Assembly (NCBI RefSeq): GCF_014850975.1
Contig: NZ_JACXST010000002.1
Span: forward strand, 1,054,001-1,118,000
Source: Methylomonas fluvii
GTDB lineage: Bacteria > Pseudomonadota > Gammaproteobacteria > Methylococcales > Methylomonadaceae
Direction of reading: 5' to 3'
Length of the DNA: 64,000 nucleotides
Part shown: positions 1 to 9,079 of the stretch, piece by piece
Layout: every line of letters starts with the position of its first letter
Position numbering within the stretch: the first letter of the stretch is position 1
Notes under the pieces: model-generated
What the model saw: only the letters and a program-made list of their open reading frames with translations
Told to the model about the DNA's origin: nothing
The model's database searches: none
Translations under genes and position numbers: made by a program

Positions 1-61
1 TGAACGCGGCATTATAATCAGCCGCATCTTTAAAGACAACCTTATATTACTGACATCGCGC

Positions 62-520
62 ATGCGCTCTTATCTTTCCTGTACCATTTTCGGCATAGCT
101 TTTATTGTGACACTCAGCAGCGCGGGGGCTTCAGCAAACGCGTTTACCGAGTTCAACCACCCAATCACATTTCTAACTCAACAACGTATCGTCTACGCGG
201 CTATCGCCGCTAACGAAAGCGAACGCGAGCACGGACTGATGTTTCGGCATACACTTGCCGAAGACCAGGGCATGCTGTTTGTCTATCCGGATCAAACCCA
301 TCGCGCAGTGTGGATGAAAAACACCTTACTGGCATTGGATGTGGTGTTTCTAGCAGGAGACGGCCGGATTGTAGGGCTGTTAAAAGATTTACAGCCCTGC
401 GCCAAAGATCCGTGCCGGATCTATGATTCCAAAGTAGCCGCCAGATACATACTGGAACTGCCAGCCGGCTTTATCGACAAACACACCATCCAGCTCGGAC
501 AAACAGTATCACTACCCTAG
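62..520 (+). CDS. DUF192 family exported protein
   Basis: 152-residue protein. Residues 1-25 form a hydrophobic stretch ending in small residues (SSAGASANA), so it is probably a secreted periplasmic protein. The rest matches the DUF192 (COG1430) pattern: an E-x-x-x-GLM-x-R segment, the GMLFVYPD block and WMKNT-x-x-x-LDVVF, followed by a conserved proline/cysteine region. The biochemical role of this family is not established. It starts only about 60 bases inside the window, so its upstream neighbour is unknown. It converges on topA with 2 bases between stop codons, so there is no room for separate terminators. Confidence 0.85.
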   Translation: MRSYLSCTIFGIAFIVTLSSAGASANAFTEFNHPITFLTQQRIVYAAIAANESEREHGLMFRHTLAEDQGMLFVYPDQTHRAVWMKNTLLALDVVFLAGDGRIVGLLKDLQPCAKDPCRIYDSKVAARYILELPAGFIDKHTIQLGQTVSLP

Positions 521-522
521 GC

Positions 523-2844
523 TCAAGCCGGCCCGTTTGCGTCGTCCGGATCACCCTCATAAGGTGTTGCGTATTTGCACTCTTTCTGCGGACAGACTTT
601 TTCGGTGCCACGGCGCTTGGTGGTTTTCAAGGTCAAAATCGGCCAATTACAATCAGGGCAACTTTCCTTGATCGGTGCATCCCACAAAGCATAATCGCAT
701 TTTGGATATTCCGAGCAAGAATAAAAAATCTTCCCGCTGCGCGCCTTGCGCTTTAGGATAGCCCCATTCTTGCACTGCGGACATTCAACCCCGGTATCGG
801 AAGGCTTTTCCAAGGGTTCGATGTGCTTGCACTTCGGATAGGCGCTGCAACCGACAAATTTGCCATATTTGCCAGTCTTTATAACCAGCGTCGACTCGCA
901 CTTCGGACACACCCGCCCTTCCACCACTTCCGGTTCAGCGGACGTTGCGCCGACATTGTCGTCACCTAAATTACGCGTATAGGAACAGGTCGGATAATTG
1001 GTACAACCGATAAAGCGGCCATTCCGCCCCAAACGAATCGACAGCGGACTACTGCACTCGGGGCACTGTTCATCTATGCTTTCCTGCGTCACATCCTTTC
1101 GCTGTACGCTTTCTTCTTTCTCGTTAATCAACTGCGTAAACGGCCGCCAGAAGTCGTTCATCAATGGAATCCAATCCTTCTCGCCGCGCGACACGGCATC
1201 CAGATCGTCTTCCAGGTTGGCAGTAAAGCTGTAATCGACGTATTTAGTGAAATGCTCGGTCAAGAACTTGTTAACGATACGCCCCACATCGGTTGGATAA
1301 AACCGCTTGTTGTCGATCGTGACATATTCGCGGTTTTGCAAGGTCGAGATAATCGTCGCGTAGGTAGAGGGGCGACCAATACCATGTTCTTCCAAGGCTT
1401 TTACCAGGCTCGCCTCGCTATAACGTGGTGGCGGCTCGGTAAAATGCTGGGTGGCAGCGATCTCGTTCAACACCACCGGCCGCCCTTCTTCCATCGGCGG
1501 CAATAAACTATCCTGATCATCAGCGGCTTCCTTGCTGTCGTCCACGCCTTCCAGATACACCTTCATGAAGCCGGGATTGGTGACCGTGGAACCGGTGGCG
1601 CGAAATACGTTTTTATCGCTGCCGCAATTCAGATCGACCGCCACCTGATTTAACGTGGCATGAATCATCTGACAAGCGACGGTGCGCTTCCAGATCAAGT
1701 CATACAGCTTGAACTGCTCGGCGCTGAGCCGGTTTTTGACCTGCTCGGGCAAACGCTGTACAGACGTCGGCCGGATCGCTTCGTGGGCTTCCTGAGCGTT
1801 TTTGGACTTGGTTTTGAAACGGCGCGGCTCTTTAGGCACATCGTCGGCACCGTACTTTTCGGCGATCAGCGCGCGAATATCAGCCAAGGCTTCTTCGGCC
1901 AGATTGACCGAGTCGGTACGCATATAGGAAATCAAACCGACGGTTTCGCCGCCCAGATCGATACCCTCGTATAGCTGTTGCGCCACCATCATCGTGCGCT
2001 TAGTGGTAAAACCCAGCTTGCGTGCCGCTTCCTGCTGCAAAGTCGAAGTGATGAACGGTGGCGCCGGATTTTTACTGCGTTGTTTCTTCTCCAGCTTGGC
2101 GACGATCAGCTGACCGTCGGCGGCGTCCAATAAATTTTGCTTAACTTCAGTCGCTTGCGCTTCGTTGGTAAAACTGAATTGATTCAGCTTTTCACCGTTG
2201 AAATGCGTTAATTTGGCTTTAAACGGCAGCCCTTGGGCACTGGCTTCGGCGGTATGCGACCAGTATTCACGGGTCTTGAACGCCTCGATTTCCATTTCGC
2301 GTTCGACGATCATCCGCAACGCAGGACTTTGCACGCGGCCAGCGGACAAGCCACGGCGGATTTTCTTCCACAGCAACGGCGATAAATTAAAACCGACCAA
2401 ATAGTCTAAAGCACGCCGCGCCTGTTGAGCATTGACAAGGTTATTCGATAACTCAGTGGGATGGGCGATAGCCTCGGTGACGGCTTTCTTGGTGATTTCA
2501 TGAAACACCACCCGCAACACTTCCTTGTCTTTTAACAGCTTTTTTTCTTTCAGATGCTCGAACACATGCCAGGAAATCGCCTCGCCTTCGCGATCAGGGT
2601 CAGTCGCCAGATAAAGTGTGTCGGCATTTTTTATAGCTTTGCCTATCTCTTGCAGATGGCGTTGGTTGCGATCAATCACCTGGTATTTCATCGCAAAACC
2701 GTTTTCCGGATCGACCGCTCCCTCTTTAGGAATCAAATCGCGGACATGGCCGTAAGAGGCCAGCACCTGGAAGTCCTTACCCAGATACTTTTCTATGGTT
2801 TTACATTTTGCCGGTGACTCTACAATGACTAAACTTTTGCTCAT
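523..2844 (-). CDS. topA: DNA topoisomerase I (type IA)
   Basis: 773 residues. It relaxes negative supercoils by a transient 5'-phosphotyrosine break. The Toprim domain opens with VIVESPAK near residue 6 and carries the acidic DPDREGEAI motif at 82-90. The active-site tyrosine is Y307 in ISYMRTDS. The C-terminus has four zinc-ribbon-like modules with CPxC...C pairs (about residues 595-770), the usual DNA-binding tail of proteobacterial TopA. It is last in the leftward cluster LysM protein-dprA-smg-topA, a common proteobacterial order, with only 16 bases after smg. The many small ORFs on the opposite strand here are coding shadows. Confidence 0.97.
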   Translation of the reverse strand: MSKSLVIVESPAKCKTIEKYLGKDFQVLASYGHVRDLIPKEGAVDPENGFAMKYQVIDRNQRHLQEIGKAIKNADTLYLATDPDREGEAISWHVFEHLKEKKLLKDKEVLRVVFHEITKKAVTEAIAHPTELSNNLVNAQQARRALDYLVGFNLSPLLWKKIRRGLSAGRVQSPALRMIVEREMEIEAFKTREYWSHTAEASAQGLPFKAKLTHFNGEKLNQFSFTNEAQATEVKQNLLDAADGQLIVAKLEKKQRSKNPAPPFITSTLQQEAARKLGFTTKRTMMVAQQLYEGIDLGGETVGLISYMRTDSVNLAEEALADIRALIAEKYGADDVPKEPRRFKTKSKNAQEAHEAIRPTSVQRLPEQVKNRLSAEQFKLYDLIWKRTVACQMIHATLNQVAVDLNCGSDKNVFRATGSTVTNPGFMKVYLEGVDDSKEAADDQDSLLPPMEEGRPVVLNEIAATQHFTEPPPRYSEASLVKALEEHGIGRPSTYATIISTLQNREYVTIDNKRFYPTDVGRIVNKFLTEHFTKYVDYSFTANLEDDLDAVSRGEKDWIPLMNDFWRPFTQLINEKEESVQRKDVTQESIDEQCPECSSPLSIRLGRNGRFIGCTNYPTCSYTRNLGDDNVGATSAEPEVVEGRVCPKCESTLVIKTGKYGKFVGCSAYPKCKHIEPLEKPSDTGVECPQCKNGAILKRKARSGKIFYSCSEYPKCDYALWDAPIKESCPDCNWPILTLKTTKRRGTEKVCPQKECKYATPYEGDPDDANGPA

Positions 2845-2860
2845 GCTGTCCGTAGAAAAA

Positions 2861-3328
2861 TCAATGTAAAGAGGTAGGTATCAAATCGTAAACTATGTCT
2901 TCCATTCGGGAGAAAGCGGCGCTATCGCCGGGTTGACTTAATAACACCATCAATACAATCCATTTCAATTTATCCAGCGTAATATTTTCGTCTTTCAAGG
3001 CCATTGCCCGATCAATCGCTATCTCGCGATTAATGGGCGTCAAGATGCCGCTGTGCTCAAGATACATCAAGAAATTCCGGCACTCCATGTCGAACACGGA
3101 GATTTCCTGACCGCTAAAAATGCGGAACGAAGAGGAAACCGCCGGTGTGATGCTCTCAATTTCGGCCAAAGACTCCAGCCAGTCGAACGCCTTATTGACA
3201 TCAGGCTGCTGAAAACCCGCATCCAGCAACTCGCTGGCAATCACGGCCGTATCCGGATAGTTGTCGCTGTCGCCATCCAGATAATTCTCAAACAGATAAA
3301 TGAGCACATCGAAAATATCTTCTTTCAT
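2861..3328 (-). CDS. smg: Smg family protein (DUF494)
   Basis: 155 residues from the ATG at 3328 (MKEDIFDVLIYLFENY). A longer reading frame reaches back to 3433 but would run into the end of dprA and adds a non-conserved tail, so the internal start is preferred. The protein is acidic and mostly helical with no obvious catalytic motif. DUF494/Smg proteins are nearly always found between dprA and topA in Gammaproteobacteria, as here, but their molecular function is unresolved. The 8-base spacing after dprA indicates co-transcription. Confidence 0.93.
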   Translation of the reverse strand: MKEDIFDVLIYLFENYLDGDSDNYPDTAVIASELLDAGFQQPDVNKAFDWLESLAEIESITPAVSSSFRIFSGQEISVFDMECRNFLMYLEHSGILTPINREIAIDRAMALKDENITLDKLKWIVLMVLLSQPGDSAAFSRMEDIVYDLIPTSLH

Positions 3329-3336
3329 TAGAACCT

Positions 3337-4434
3337 TTATTTGACTCGGAGGTAGCCACCACCGGCAAGCGCGGCAATGTAGCCTTGTAACTCCAGCACC
3401 AACAGCGTCGAGGAAACTTCTTCCGCGGACCAACCGCTATCTTGCACCAGAGTATCGACCGTTGTGGGACTGTACGGAATCAATTTCAATAGATTTTGCT
3501 GCTCCAGGTCAAGCGAAGTCTGCGGCAATTCTGACTCAGCTCGCATATGCCTTTGATTATAATGACCTAATTCCTCAAAAATATCTTGTGCGGTTTCGAC
3601 TAATTTGGCGCCCTGGCGAATTAATGCATTGCAACCGCGCGCCAAAGGGTTATGAATAGAACCGGGAATCGCAAAAACTTCCCGATTTTGCTCAAGCGCC
3701 AAACGCGCGGTAATCAAGGACCCGCTTTGCTGAGCCGCCTCGACCACCAACAAGCCGACGCACAATCCGCTAATGATTCGGTTGCGTCGGGGAAAATGAT
3801 TGGCTTTGGCGTTGGTACCCGGCGGAAACTCCGACACCAACGCCCCATGTTCAACAATTTGCGTAGCCAATTGTTTATGGCAAGCCGGATAGACCCGGTC
3901 CAAACCCGTGCCGGCCACGGCTATGGTTCTTCCGTTTACGTTTAACGCGCCATGGTGACTGGCCGCATCGATCCCCAAAGCCAAGCCGCTGGTCACGGTA
4001 AAGCCCGCTTCGGCCAGGGCCTCGGCAAATTGAATCGCAGTGCTGACGCCAACCGGTGAAGGATTGCGGCTGCCCACCATCGCCAACTGTGGCTCAAGCA
4101 ACAAGGCCGGATTGCCTTTGACAAACAAGATCGGGGGAGCATTTGCGATTTCTCGCAGTTGCGCCGGATAGTCGGCATCGTCCAAGGTAAATGCATGATT
4201 CCCGGCTTGATCCAACCAGCGGATGTCGTCTTCGACCTTTTCCCAGTCCGGCTTTTGCAAGGCGTCTATCAGCTTTTCGCTGAAGCCCAAGCCACTTAAA
4301 GTGGCTCGCGACGCCGAGAATATTTGTTCGGGTTCCAGATGCGCCAGCAAGCGCTGAATTGCCTGACCGCCAACGCCGGGACTGCGCAGCATCGCCAGCC
4401 AGTACTTGATTTGTGGATTAAGTGCTGATGCCAA
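3337..4434 (-). CDS. dprA: DNA-processing protein DprA/Smf
   Basis: 365 residues. DprA protects incoming single-stranded DNA during natural transformation and loads RecA. Visible are an N-terminal helix-hairpin-like segment (about 1-70), the extended Rossmann core with MVGSRNPSPVG and GLALGIDAASHHGAL, the FPPGT and PRRNRIISGL motifs typical of the family, and a C-terminal winged-helix (DprA_WH, about 300-365) ending AALAGGGYLRVK. Length and layout are normal. It sits between the LysM protein and smg in an apparent operon, and its presence hints at competence potential. Confidence 0.95.
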   Translation of the reverse strand: MASALNPQIKYWLAMLRSPGVGGQAIQRLLAHLEPEQIFSASRATLSGLGFSEKLIDALQKPDWEKVEDDIRWLDQAGNHAFTLDDADYPAQLREIANAPPILFVKGNPALLLEPQLAMVGSRNPSPVGVSTAIQFAEALAEAGFTVTSGLALGIDAASHHGALNVNGRTIAVAGTGLDRVYPACHKQLATQIVEHGALVSEFPPGTNAKANHFPRRNRIISGLCVGLLVVEAAQQSGSLITARLALEQNREVFAIPGSIHNPLARGCNALIRQGAKLVETAQDIFEELGHYNQRHMRAESELPQTSLDLEQQNLLKLIPYSPTTVDTLVQDSGWSAEEVSSTLLVLELQGYIAALAGGGYLRVK

Positions 4435-4490
4435 AACAGCTTAAAAAACTATCCAAAACCATTTAAAGCAAGCTAATGGCAGATAAGCCA

Positions 4491-5522
4491 TTAGGGCGTT
4501 TGCACTCTATCCAGCGTGTGCATCGCAGCGGTTGCCTGCATCACTAATGCATAACTGACCCGCTCGAACGGCCGAAACACCATCAACACACCTGCCAGTT
4601 CATCCGGCATTTTCACCGCCACAGCTTCCTGGGATTGATACCTGTCCACGATGACATGCCCTTTGCGATACACATCCAAGGTATGCCCCACTTCCAAACC
4701 GTCGGCAGTACCTTTATCGATAACCACTACATCGTGTTGACCGATCTGCGACACACCACCCTTCACCTGAATGATGCTGCCCACCACCTGATGTTTAGGC
4801 GGTCTTGGAAAATAATTTAAGGCTAACTCACCCTCAGAAGTAGGCATCAAGCGGTCGCCACGTTGAATTTCCATATCGGATTTATTAATCAGCAAGGTGG
4901 CTGGATCACCCGGTTCTTGAAGCGTGGTATCGGCGATATATTGCGCCTCGTAGCCCAAAATTTCCTTGGTCACCGGACTGACATAGGCCTTACCCGCCCG
5001 GTAAATGGTATACCCCAAGCCTGGCGGATTTTCGATGGCCCGAACGTAAATGCCGTCTCCTGCCCCGGCAATCAAATGTTCACCAACAAACCCTATTACA
5101 TAAGGCGCGTGCTGCAACTCATCCGCTGTGACGACTTTCGGCGAATTCAAGAATTGCACGATGGCATCGCTGGGAATCATTTTAATAGCTTGATCAATCT
5201 CCGACTCGCGCACTCGCGGCAACAGTTTTTCGTCATTACCATCCGGTGAGAAACTCAAACGCGGCACACCGTTCACGTAGGAAAAATACAAGGTGTCGCC
5301 CGGGTAGATCCAATGCGGATCCTTGATTTGCGGATTGCTATGCCATAGCTGCGGCCATTCCCAGGGGTGCTGTAAAAACTTCCCGGAAATGTCCCACAAG
5401 GTATCGCCTTTAACAACCGTGTACTGATCGGGATGATTGGGGTTTATTTTCAGCTCGTCGGCCCACGCCACTGCGGCAAAAACCAGTGGTATCAATATTC
5501 CCAGTATCGCGCGAAAAAACAT
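4491..5522 (-). CDS. LysM peptidoglycan-binding domain protein
   Basis: 343 residues with a signal peptide (about 1-21, FFRAILGILIPLVFAAVAWA). One LysM domain (about 32-80) contains QYTVVKGDTLWDISGKFL and ends with the IYPGDTLYF block. The remaining 250 residues form a beta-rich periplasmic region without catalytic motifs. LysM proteins at this position (upstream of dprA) are common in Gammaproteobacteria, and the family is thought to act at the cell wall. It diverges from def across 281 bases that should hold both promoters; I could not place convincing -10/-35 boxes there. Confidence 0.88.
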   Translation of the reverse strand: MFFRAILGILIPLVFAAVAWADELKINPNHPDQYTVVKGDTLWDISGKFLQHPWEWPQLWHSNPQIKDPHWIYPGDTLYFSYVNGVPRLSFSPDGNDEKLLPRVRESEIDQAIKMIPSDAIVQFLNSPKVVTADELQHAPYVIGFVGEHLIAGAGDGIYVRAIENPPGLGYTIYRAGKAYVSPVTKEILGYEAQYIADTTLQEPGDPATLLINKSDMEIQRGDRLMPTSEGELALNYFPRPPKHQVVGSIIQVKGGVSQIGQHDVVVIDKGTADGLEVGHTLDVYRKGHVIVDRYQSQEAVAVKMPDELAGVLMVFRPFERVSYALVMQATAAMHTLDRVQTP

Positions 5523-5803
5523 AATTTATCCTGCCAGAGCTTATAAAACCGTTCAAAATCCGCCAGACGAAGCGTCTAAACACAAGATCGGCAAGCGTCA
5601 ATACTTTGTGCATCCCACTTAGCCCAACTTGAAACACATGCATAAAAATCAACCATCGATTTGCCGCACAGTTTAGATTAATTCGGGCATTATGCCAGCA
5701 CGAGCCGTTCCAGACTAAACCCGGCCCTATTTAGTCTTCACATTCAAACCCAAGGCAATTTCGGATAAAATCCCACTATTACAGTTCGCAAGTGGAGTGA
5801 TGG

Positions 5804-6307
5804 GTGAGTATTCTTACAATTCTGGAGTTTCCCGATAAACGGCTGCGCACGGTCGCCGCCAAGGTAGACACAGTCGATGACGGCATCAAAACCTTGGTCG
5901 ATAACATGATCGAAACCATGTATGCCGCCAAGGGCGTAGGTTTGGCCGCCACCCAAGTTAACGTACATAAACGGGTAATCGTGATGGACGTCAGCGAGAA
6001 CAAGGACGAACCGATCTGCCTGATCAACCCGCAAATCATCGAGCGCGACGGCGTCGAGGAATCCGAGGAAGGCTGCCTGTCCGTACCGGGCTTTTTCGAA
6101 AAAGTCAGCCGCGCCGAACATATCAAAGTCAAGGCGTTAAACCGCAACGGTGAAAGCTTTGAACTGGAAGCGCGTGACTTGCTGGCAGTCTGCATTCAGC
6201 ATGAAATGGATCATCTGGAAGGCAAGCTGTTCGTCGATTATCTCTCGGCGTTCAAGCGCAACCGCATCAAAGCGAAGCTGGATAAAATTCACAAGTCGCA
6301 GGGCTAA
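5804..6307 (+). CDS. def: Peptide deformylase
   Basis: 167 residues; removes the N-formyl group from nascent proteins. All three metal-site motifs are intact: GVGLAATQ (44-51), EEGCLS with metal-ligand C91, and HEMDH with H133 and H137 and the catalytic glutamate between them. The start is a GTG at 5804; the ATG at 5800 is out of frame. First gene of the rightward run def-fmt-rsmB-DUF4390-ntrYX; fmt, 12 bases downstream, adds the formyl group that Def removes. Confidence 0.97.
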   Translation: MSILTILEFPDKRLRTVAAKVDTVDDGIKTLVDNMIETMYAAKGVGLAATQVNVHKRVIVMDVSENKDEPICLINPQIIERDGVEESEEGCLSVPGFFEKVSRAEHIKVKALNRNGESFELEARDLLAVCIQHEMDHLEGKLFVDYLSAFKRNRIKAKLDKIHKSQG

Positions 6308-6319
6308 ACAGGACATCCC

Positions 6320-7246
6320 ATGAAAATCGTGTTCGCCGGTACGCCGGATTTTGCGGTTCCCACCTTGCAGGCCTTGCTGGATTCGCCGCATCAAGTCTGC
6401 GGGGTCTATACCCAGCCCGACCGGCCGGCCGGCCGTGGCCGCAAGCTCACCGCCAGCCCGGTCAAAGAACTGGCTTTAGCTGCGGACATCCCGGTCTATC
6501 AGCCGGAAAATTTCAAAAGCCCCGAATCTATCGCGCAATTAGCGGCACTGGATGCCGATCTAATGGTGGTCGTGGCCTATGGCCTGATTCTGCCGCAAGC
6601 GGTTTTGGACATACCTAAACAAGGTTGCATCAATGTGCACGGTTCGCTGCTGCCGCGCTGGCGCGGCGCGGCGCCGATTCACCGGGCCGTGATGGCGGGC
6701 GACGCTAAAACCGGCATCACCATCATGAACGTGGTAAAAAAACTCGATGCCGGCGACATGCTGTACAAAGCCGAATGCCCGATCAGCGCCGACGCCACCT
6801 CCAGTAGCCTGCACGATCAATTGGCGCAAATGGGCGCCGAAGGGCTGATTAAAGTGGTAGACCAAATCGCCGACGGCTCTTTGACGGCAGAACCGCAAGA
6901 CGAAGCCCTAGTCACTTACGCCCACAAACTGGAAAAACAGGAATCGACATTGGACTGGCAAAATTCCGCCATAGAGCTGGATCGTCAAGTACGCGGCCTG
7001 AATGCCTGGCCTGTAGCGCAGACCCTATATCAAGGCCAAGTGTTGCGCGTCTGGCGCAGCCAGGTACTCGATAAAACCGCCGAGCAAGCCCCCGGCACCG
7101 TCAGTTGCGCGGAACACGCGCTGGACATAGCCACCGGCGACGGCGTATTACGCCTGCTTGAAGTACAACTCCCCGGCGGTAAACGCATAGCCGGCAAGGA
7201 CTTTATGAATGCCCACCCCTCCGACCGCGTTATTCTTGGCTCATGA
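6320..7246 (+). CDS. fmt: Methionyl-tRNA formyltransferase
   Basis: 308 residues. It transfers formyl from 10-formyltetrahydrofolate to initiator Met-tRNA. The N-terminal Rossmann domain begins KIVFAGTPDFAVPTL. The catalytic region shows INVHGSLLPRWRGAAPI, and the aspartate-containing LDAGDM follows. The C-terminal OB-like domain (about 205-308) is complete. The ATG lies 12 bases after def, and the stop overlaps the rsmB start by 4 bases (ATGA), indicating translational coupling. Confidence 0.97.
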   Translation: MKIVFAGTPDFAVPTLQALLDSPHQVCGVYTQPDRPAGRGRKLTASPVKELALAADIPVYQPENFKSPESIAQLAALDADLMVVVAYGLILPQAVLDIPKQGCINVHGSLLPRWRGAAPIHRAVMAGDAKTGITIMNVVKKLDAGDMLYKAECPISADATSSSLHDQLAQMGAEGLIKVVDQIADGSLTAEPQDEALVTYAHKLEKQESTLDWQNSAIELDRQVRGLNAWPVAQTLYQGQVLRVWRSQVLDKTAEQAPGTVSCAEHALDIATGDGVLRLLEVQLPGGKRIAGKDFMNAHPSDRVILGS

Positions 7247-8538
7247 ATCTGCGCGGCTGCTCGGCACAGATCCTCGCCCACGTTCTCAACGACGGCCAAT
7301 CGCTGACCGCCGCCCTGGAATACGGGCTTCCCAAACTTAAGGACAGTAAAGACCGGGCTTTCGTCCAAGCCTTGTGCTACGGCGTCATCCGCCATTACTA
7401 CGCATTGGACTTTATGCTGGGCCACTTGCTCAGCAAGCCGCTCAAGCAAAAGGATGGCGACATTAAAGCCTTGCTGCTGATCGGCCTCTATCAACTGCAA
7501 CACATGCGGGTTAAATCGCACGCCGCCGTGTCTGAAACGGTCGCCGCCACCAGCCACAAACCTTGGGCAAAGTCTTTAGTTAACGCGATACTCCGACAAT
7601 ATTTACGCGAGGCCGAAACCCTGCAACAAGCCTGTAGTGGGGACACCCAAGCCCACTATAACCATCCGAACTGGATAGTGGATTTGCTCAAGCAAGACTG
7701 GCCGGAACATTACGAAAAAATCCTGCATGCCAACGACCAAGCGCCGCCGATGGCTTTACGCGTCAATCTGCTGCAAGTTAGCCGAGTGACCTATCTGGAC
7801 GAACTCACTGCGCAAGGCATCGCCGCGCAGCCGGTAGATTGTTGCGAGACCGCGATACGGCTGGACCAAGCCTTGGCCGTAGAGCAATTGCCCGCCTTTA
7901 GCCAAGGCCGAGTTTCGGTGCAGGACACTGCCGCGCAACTGGCCGCAGAGCTGCTCGATGCGCAGCCCGGCCATCAGGTACTGGATTTATGCGCAGCACC
8001 AGGCGGCAAGACCGCCGCTATTTTGGAGCGCCAACCCGCCGTGGCCGGTCTGTTGGCGATCGATGTTGATCAACACCGCCTGCAACGGGTGACAGACAAT
8101 TTACAGCGCTTAAACTTACACGCCGAGACCTTAGCCGCCGATGCCGCTCAATCTGCCGCATGGGCTGGCGACCGGCAATTCGAACGGATACTATTGGACG
8201 CCCCCTGCTCCGGCTTCGGCGTAATCCGCCGCCATCCCGACATCAAATTACTGCGCCGCGCCGACGATATTGCCGCCCTGCAAACACTGCAAGCCAAGAT
8301 TCTTGATAACGCTTGGCAGCTACTGAAACCTGGCGGTATTTTGCTGTACGCCACCTGCTCGGTATTGAAGCAGGAAAACGAGGCGCAAATCGCCGCATTC
8401 CTTGCCCGGCACAGCAACGCCAGTGAAATTCATATCGGCGCGCACTGGGGCATGTCCCGTCCGCATGGCCGGCAAATCATCACCGGTGACCGGCAAATGG
8501 ACGGCTTTTATTATGCCAAGCTTTACAAAGCCCCTTAG
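7243..8538 (+). CDS. rsmB: 16S rRNA (cytosine-967-C5)-methyltransferase
   Basis: 431 residues. An N-terminal NusB-like RNA-binding domain (about 1-140) precedes a SAM methyltransferase domain. Motif I is LDLCAAPGGKT; motif IV is DAPCSGFGVIRRHPD; motif VI is LLYATCSVLKQENE, whose cysteine is the expected catalytic nucleophile. This layout is diagnostic for RsmB (Fmu/Sun). The start overlaps fmt by 4 bases, the conserved fmt-rsmB arrangement. Its 3' end overlaps the next gene by 26 bases. Confidence 0.96.
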   Translation: MNLRGCSAQILAHVLNDGQSLTAALEYGLPKLKDSKDRAFVQALCYGVIRHYYALDFMLGHLLSKPLKQKDGDIKALLLIGLYQLQHMRVKSHAAVSETVAATSHKPWAKSLVNAILRQYLREAETLQQACSGDTQAHYNHPNWIVDLLKQDWPEHYEKILHANDQAPPMALRVNLLQVSRVTYLDELTAQGIAAQPVDCCETAIRLDQALAVEQLPAFSQGRVSVQDTAAQLAAELLDAQPGHQVLDLCAAPGGKTAAILERQPAVAGLLAIDVDQHRLQRVTDNLQRLNLHAETLAADAAQSAAWAGDRQFERILLDAPCSGFGVIRRHPDIKLLRRADDIAALQTLQAKILDNAWQLLKPGGILLYATCSVLKQENEAQIAAFLARHSNASEIHIGAHWGMSRPHGRQIITGDRQMDGFYYAKLYKAP

Positions 8539-9079
8539 GTACGCGGCATTGATGCTCTGCCTGCACATTGCGCCAGGCAAGGCGGAAGCCGGCGAATATG
8601 CCGCGCGCATCGAATATGCCGATTTGGAACATATCGATGACGGTTATGACGTGCAGGCTCATATCGATTACCGGCTCAGTCCGACTGCTAAGGAAGCGCT
8701 ACACAAAGGTGTGCGGTTGACCTGGGACGTCTCAATAGAACTGCGCCAACCCGGCGTACTGTGGGATACGATAATCCATAAACACAAACTGACTTACAGC
8801 CTGCAATTCCATGCCTTGCTGAATCAATATGTAGTGCAAACCCCGTTCGACCGTAGCGAAATGTTTTTAACCTTGAGCGCGGCAATGAATTTCATGGCAG
8901 CCGTGCATGACAGCACGCCAATCCCCGCCGAACGCGTGACAACCGGCACACCTTACCTGCTGGCGGTAAAAACTCAATTCAACCGCGAGCAGTTGCCAAT
9001 ACCGCTGCGTCCGGTCGCCTATCTGGACAACCAGTGGTTTCTTTCTAGCGCCTGGTACACATGGCCCATTCAAAAATAA
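8513..9079 (+). CDS. DUF4390 domain exported protein
   Basis: 188 residues from the ATG at 8513 (MPSFTKPLRYAALML); the frame is open upstream to 8402, but that extension lies wholly inside rsmB. A hydrophobic leader (about 10-28) suggests export. The mature part matches proteins annotated DUF4390, which commonly sit between rsmB and an ntrY-like kinase gene in Gammaproteobacteria. Function is unknown. It overlaps both rsmB (26 bases) and the kinase gene (19 bases), so it is embedded in the operon. Confidence 0.75.
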   Translation: MPSFTKPLRYAALMLCLHIAPGKAEAGEYAARIEYADLEHIDDGYDVQAHIDYRLSPTAKEALHKGVRLTWDVSIELRQPGVLWDTIIHKHKLTYSLQFHALLNQYVVQTPFDRSEMFLTLSAAMNFMAAVHDSTPIPAERVTTGTPYLLAVKTQFNREQLPIPLRPVAYLDNQWFLSSAWYTWPIQK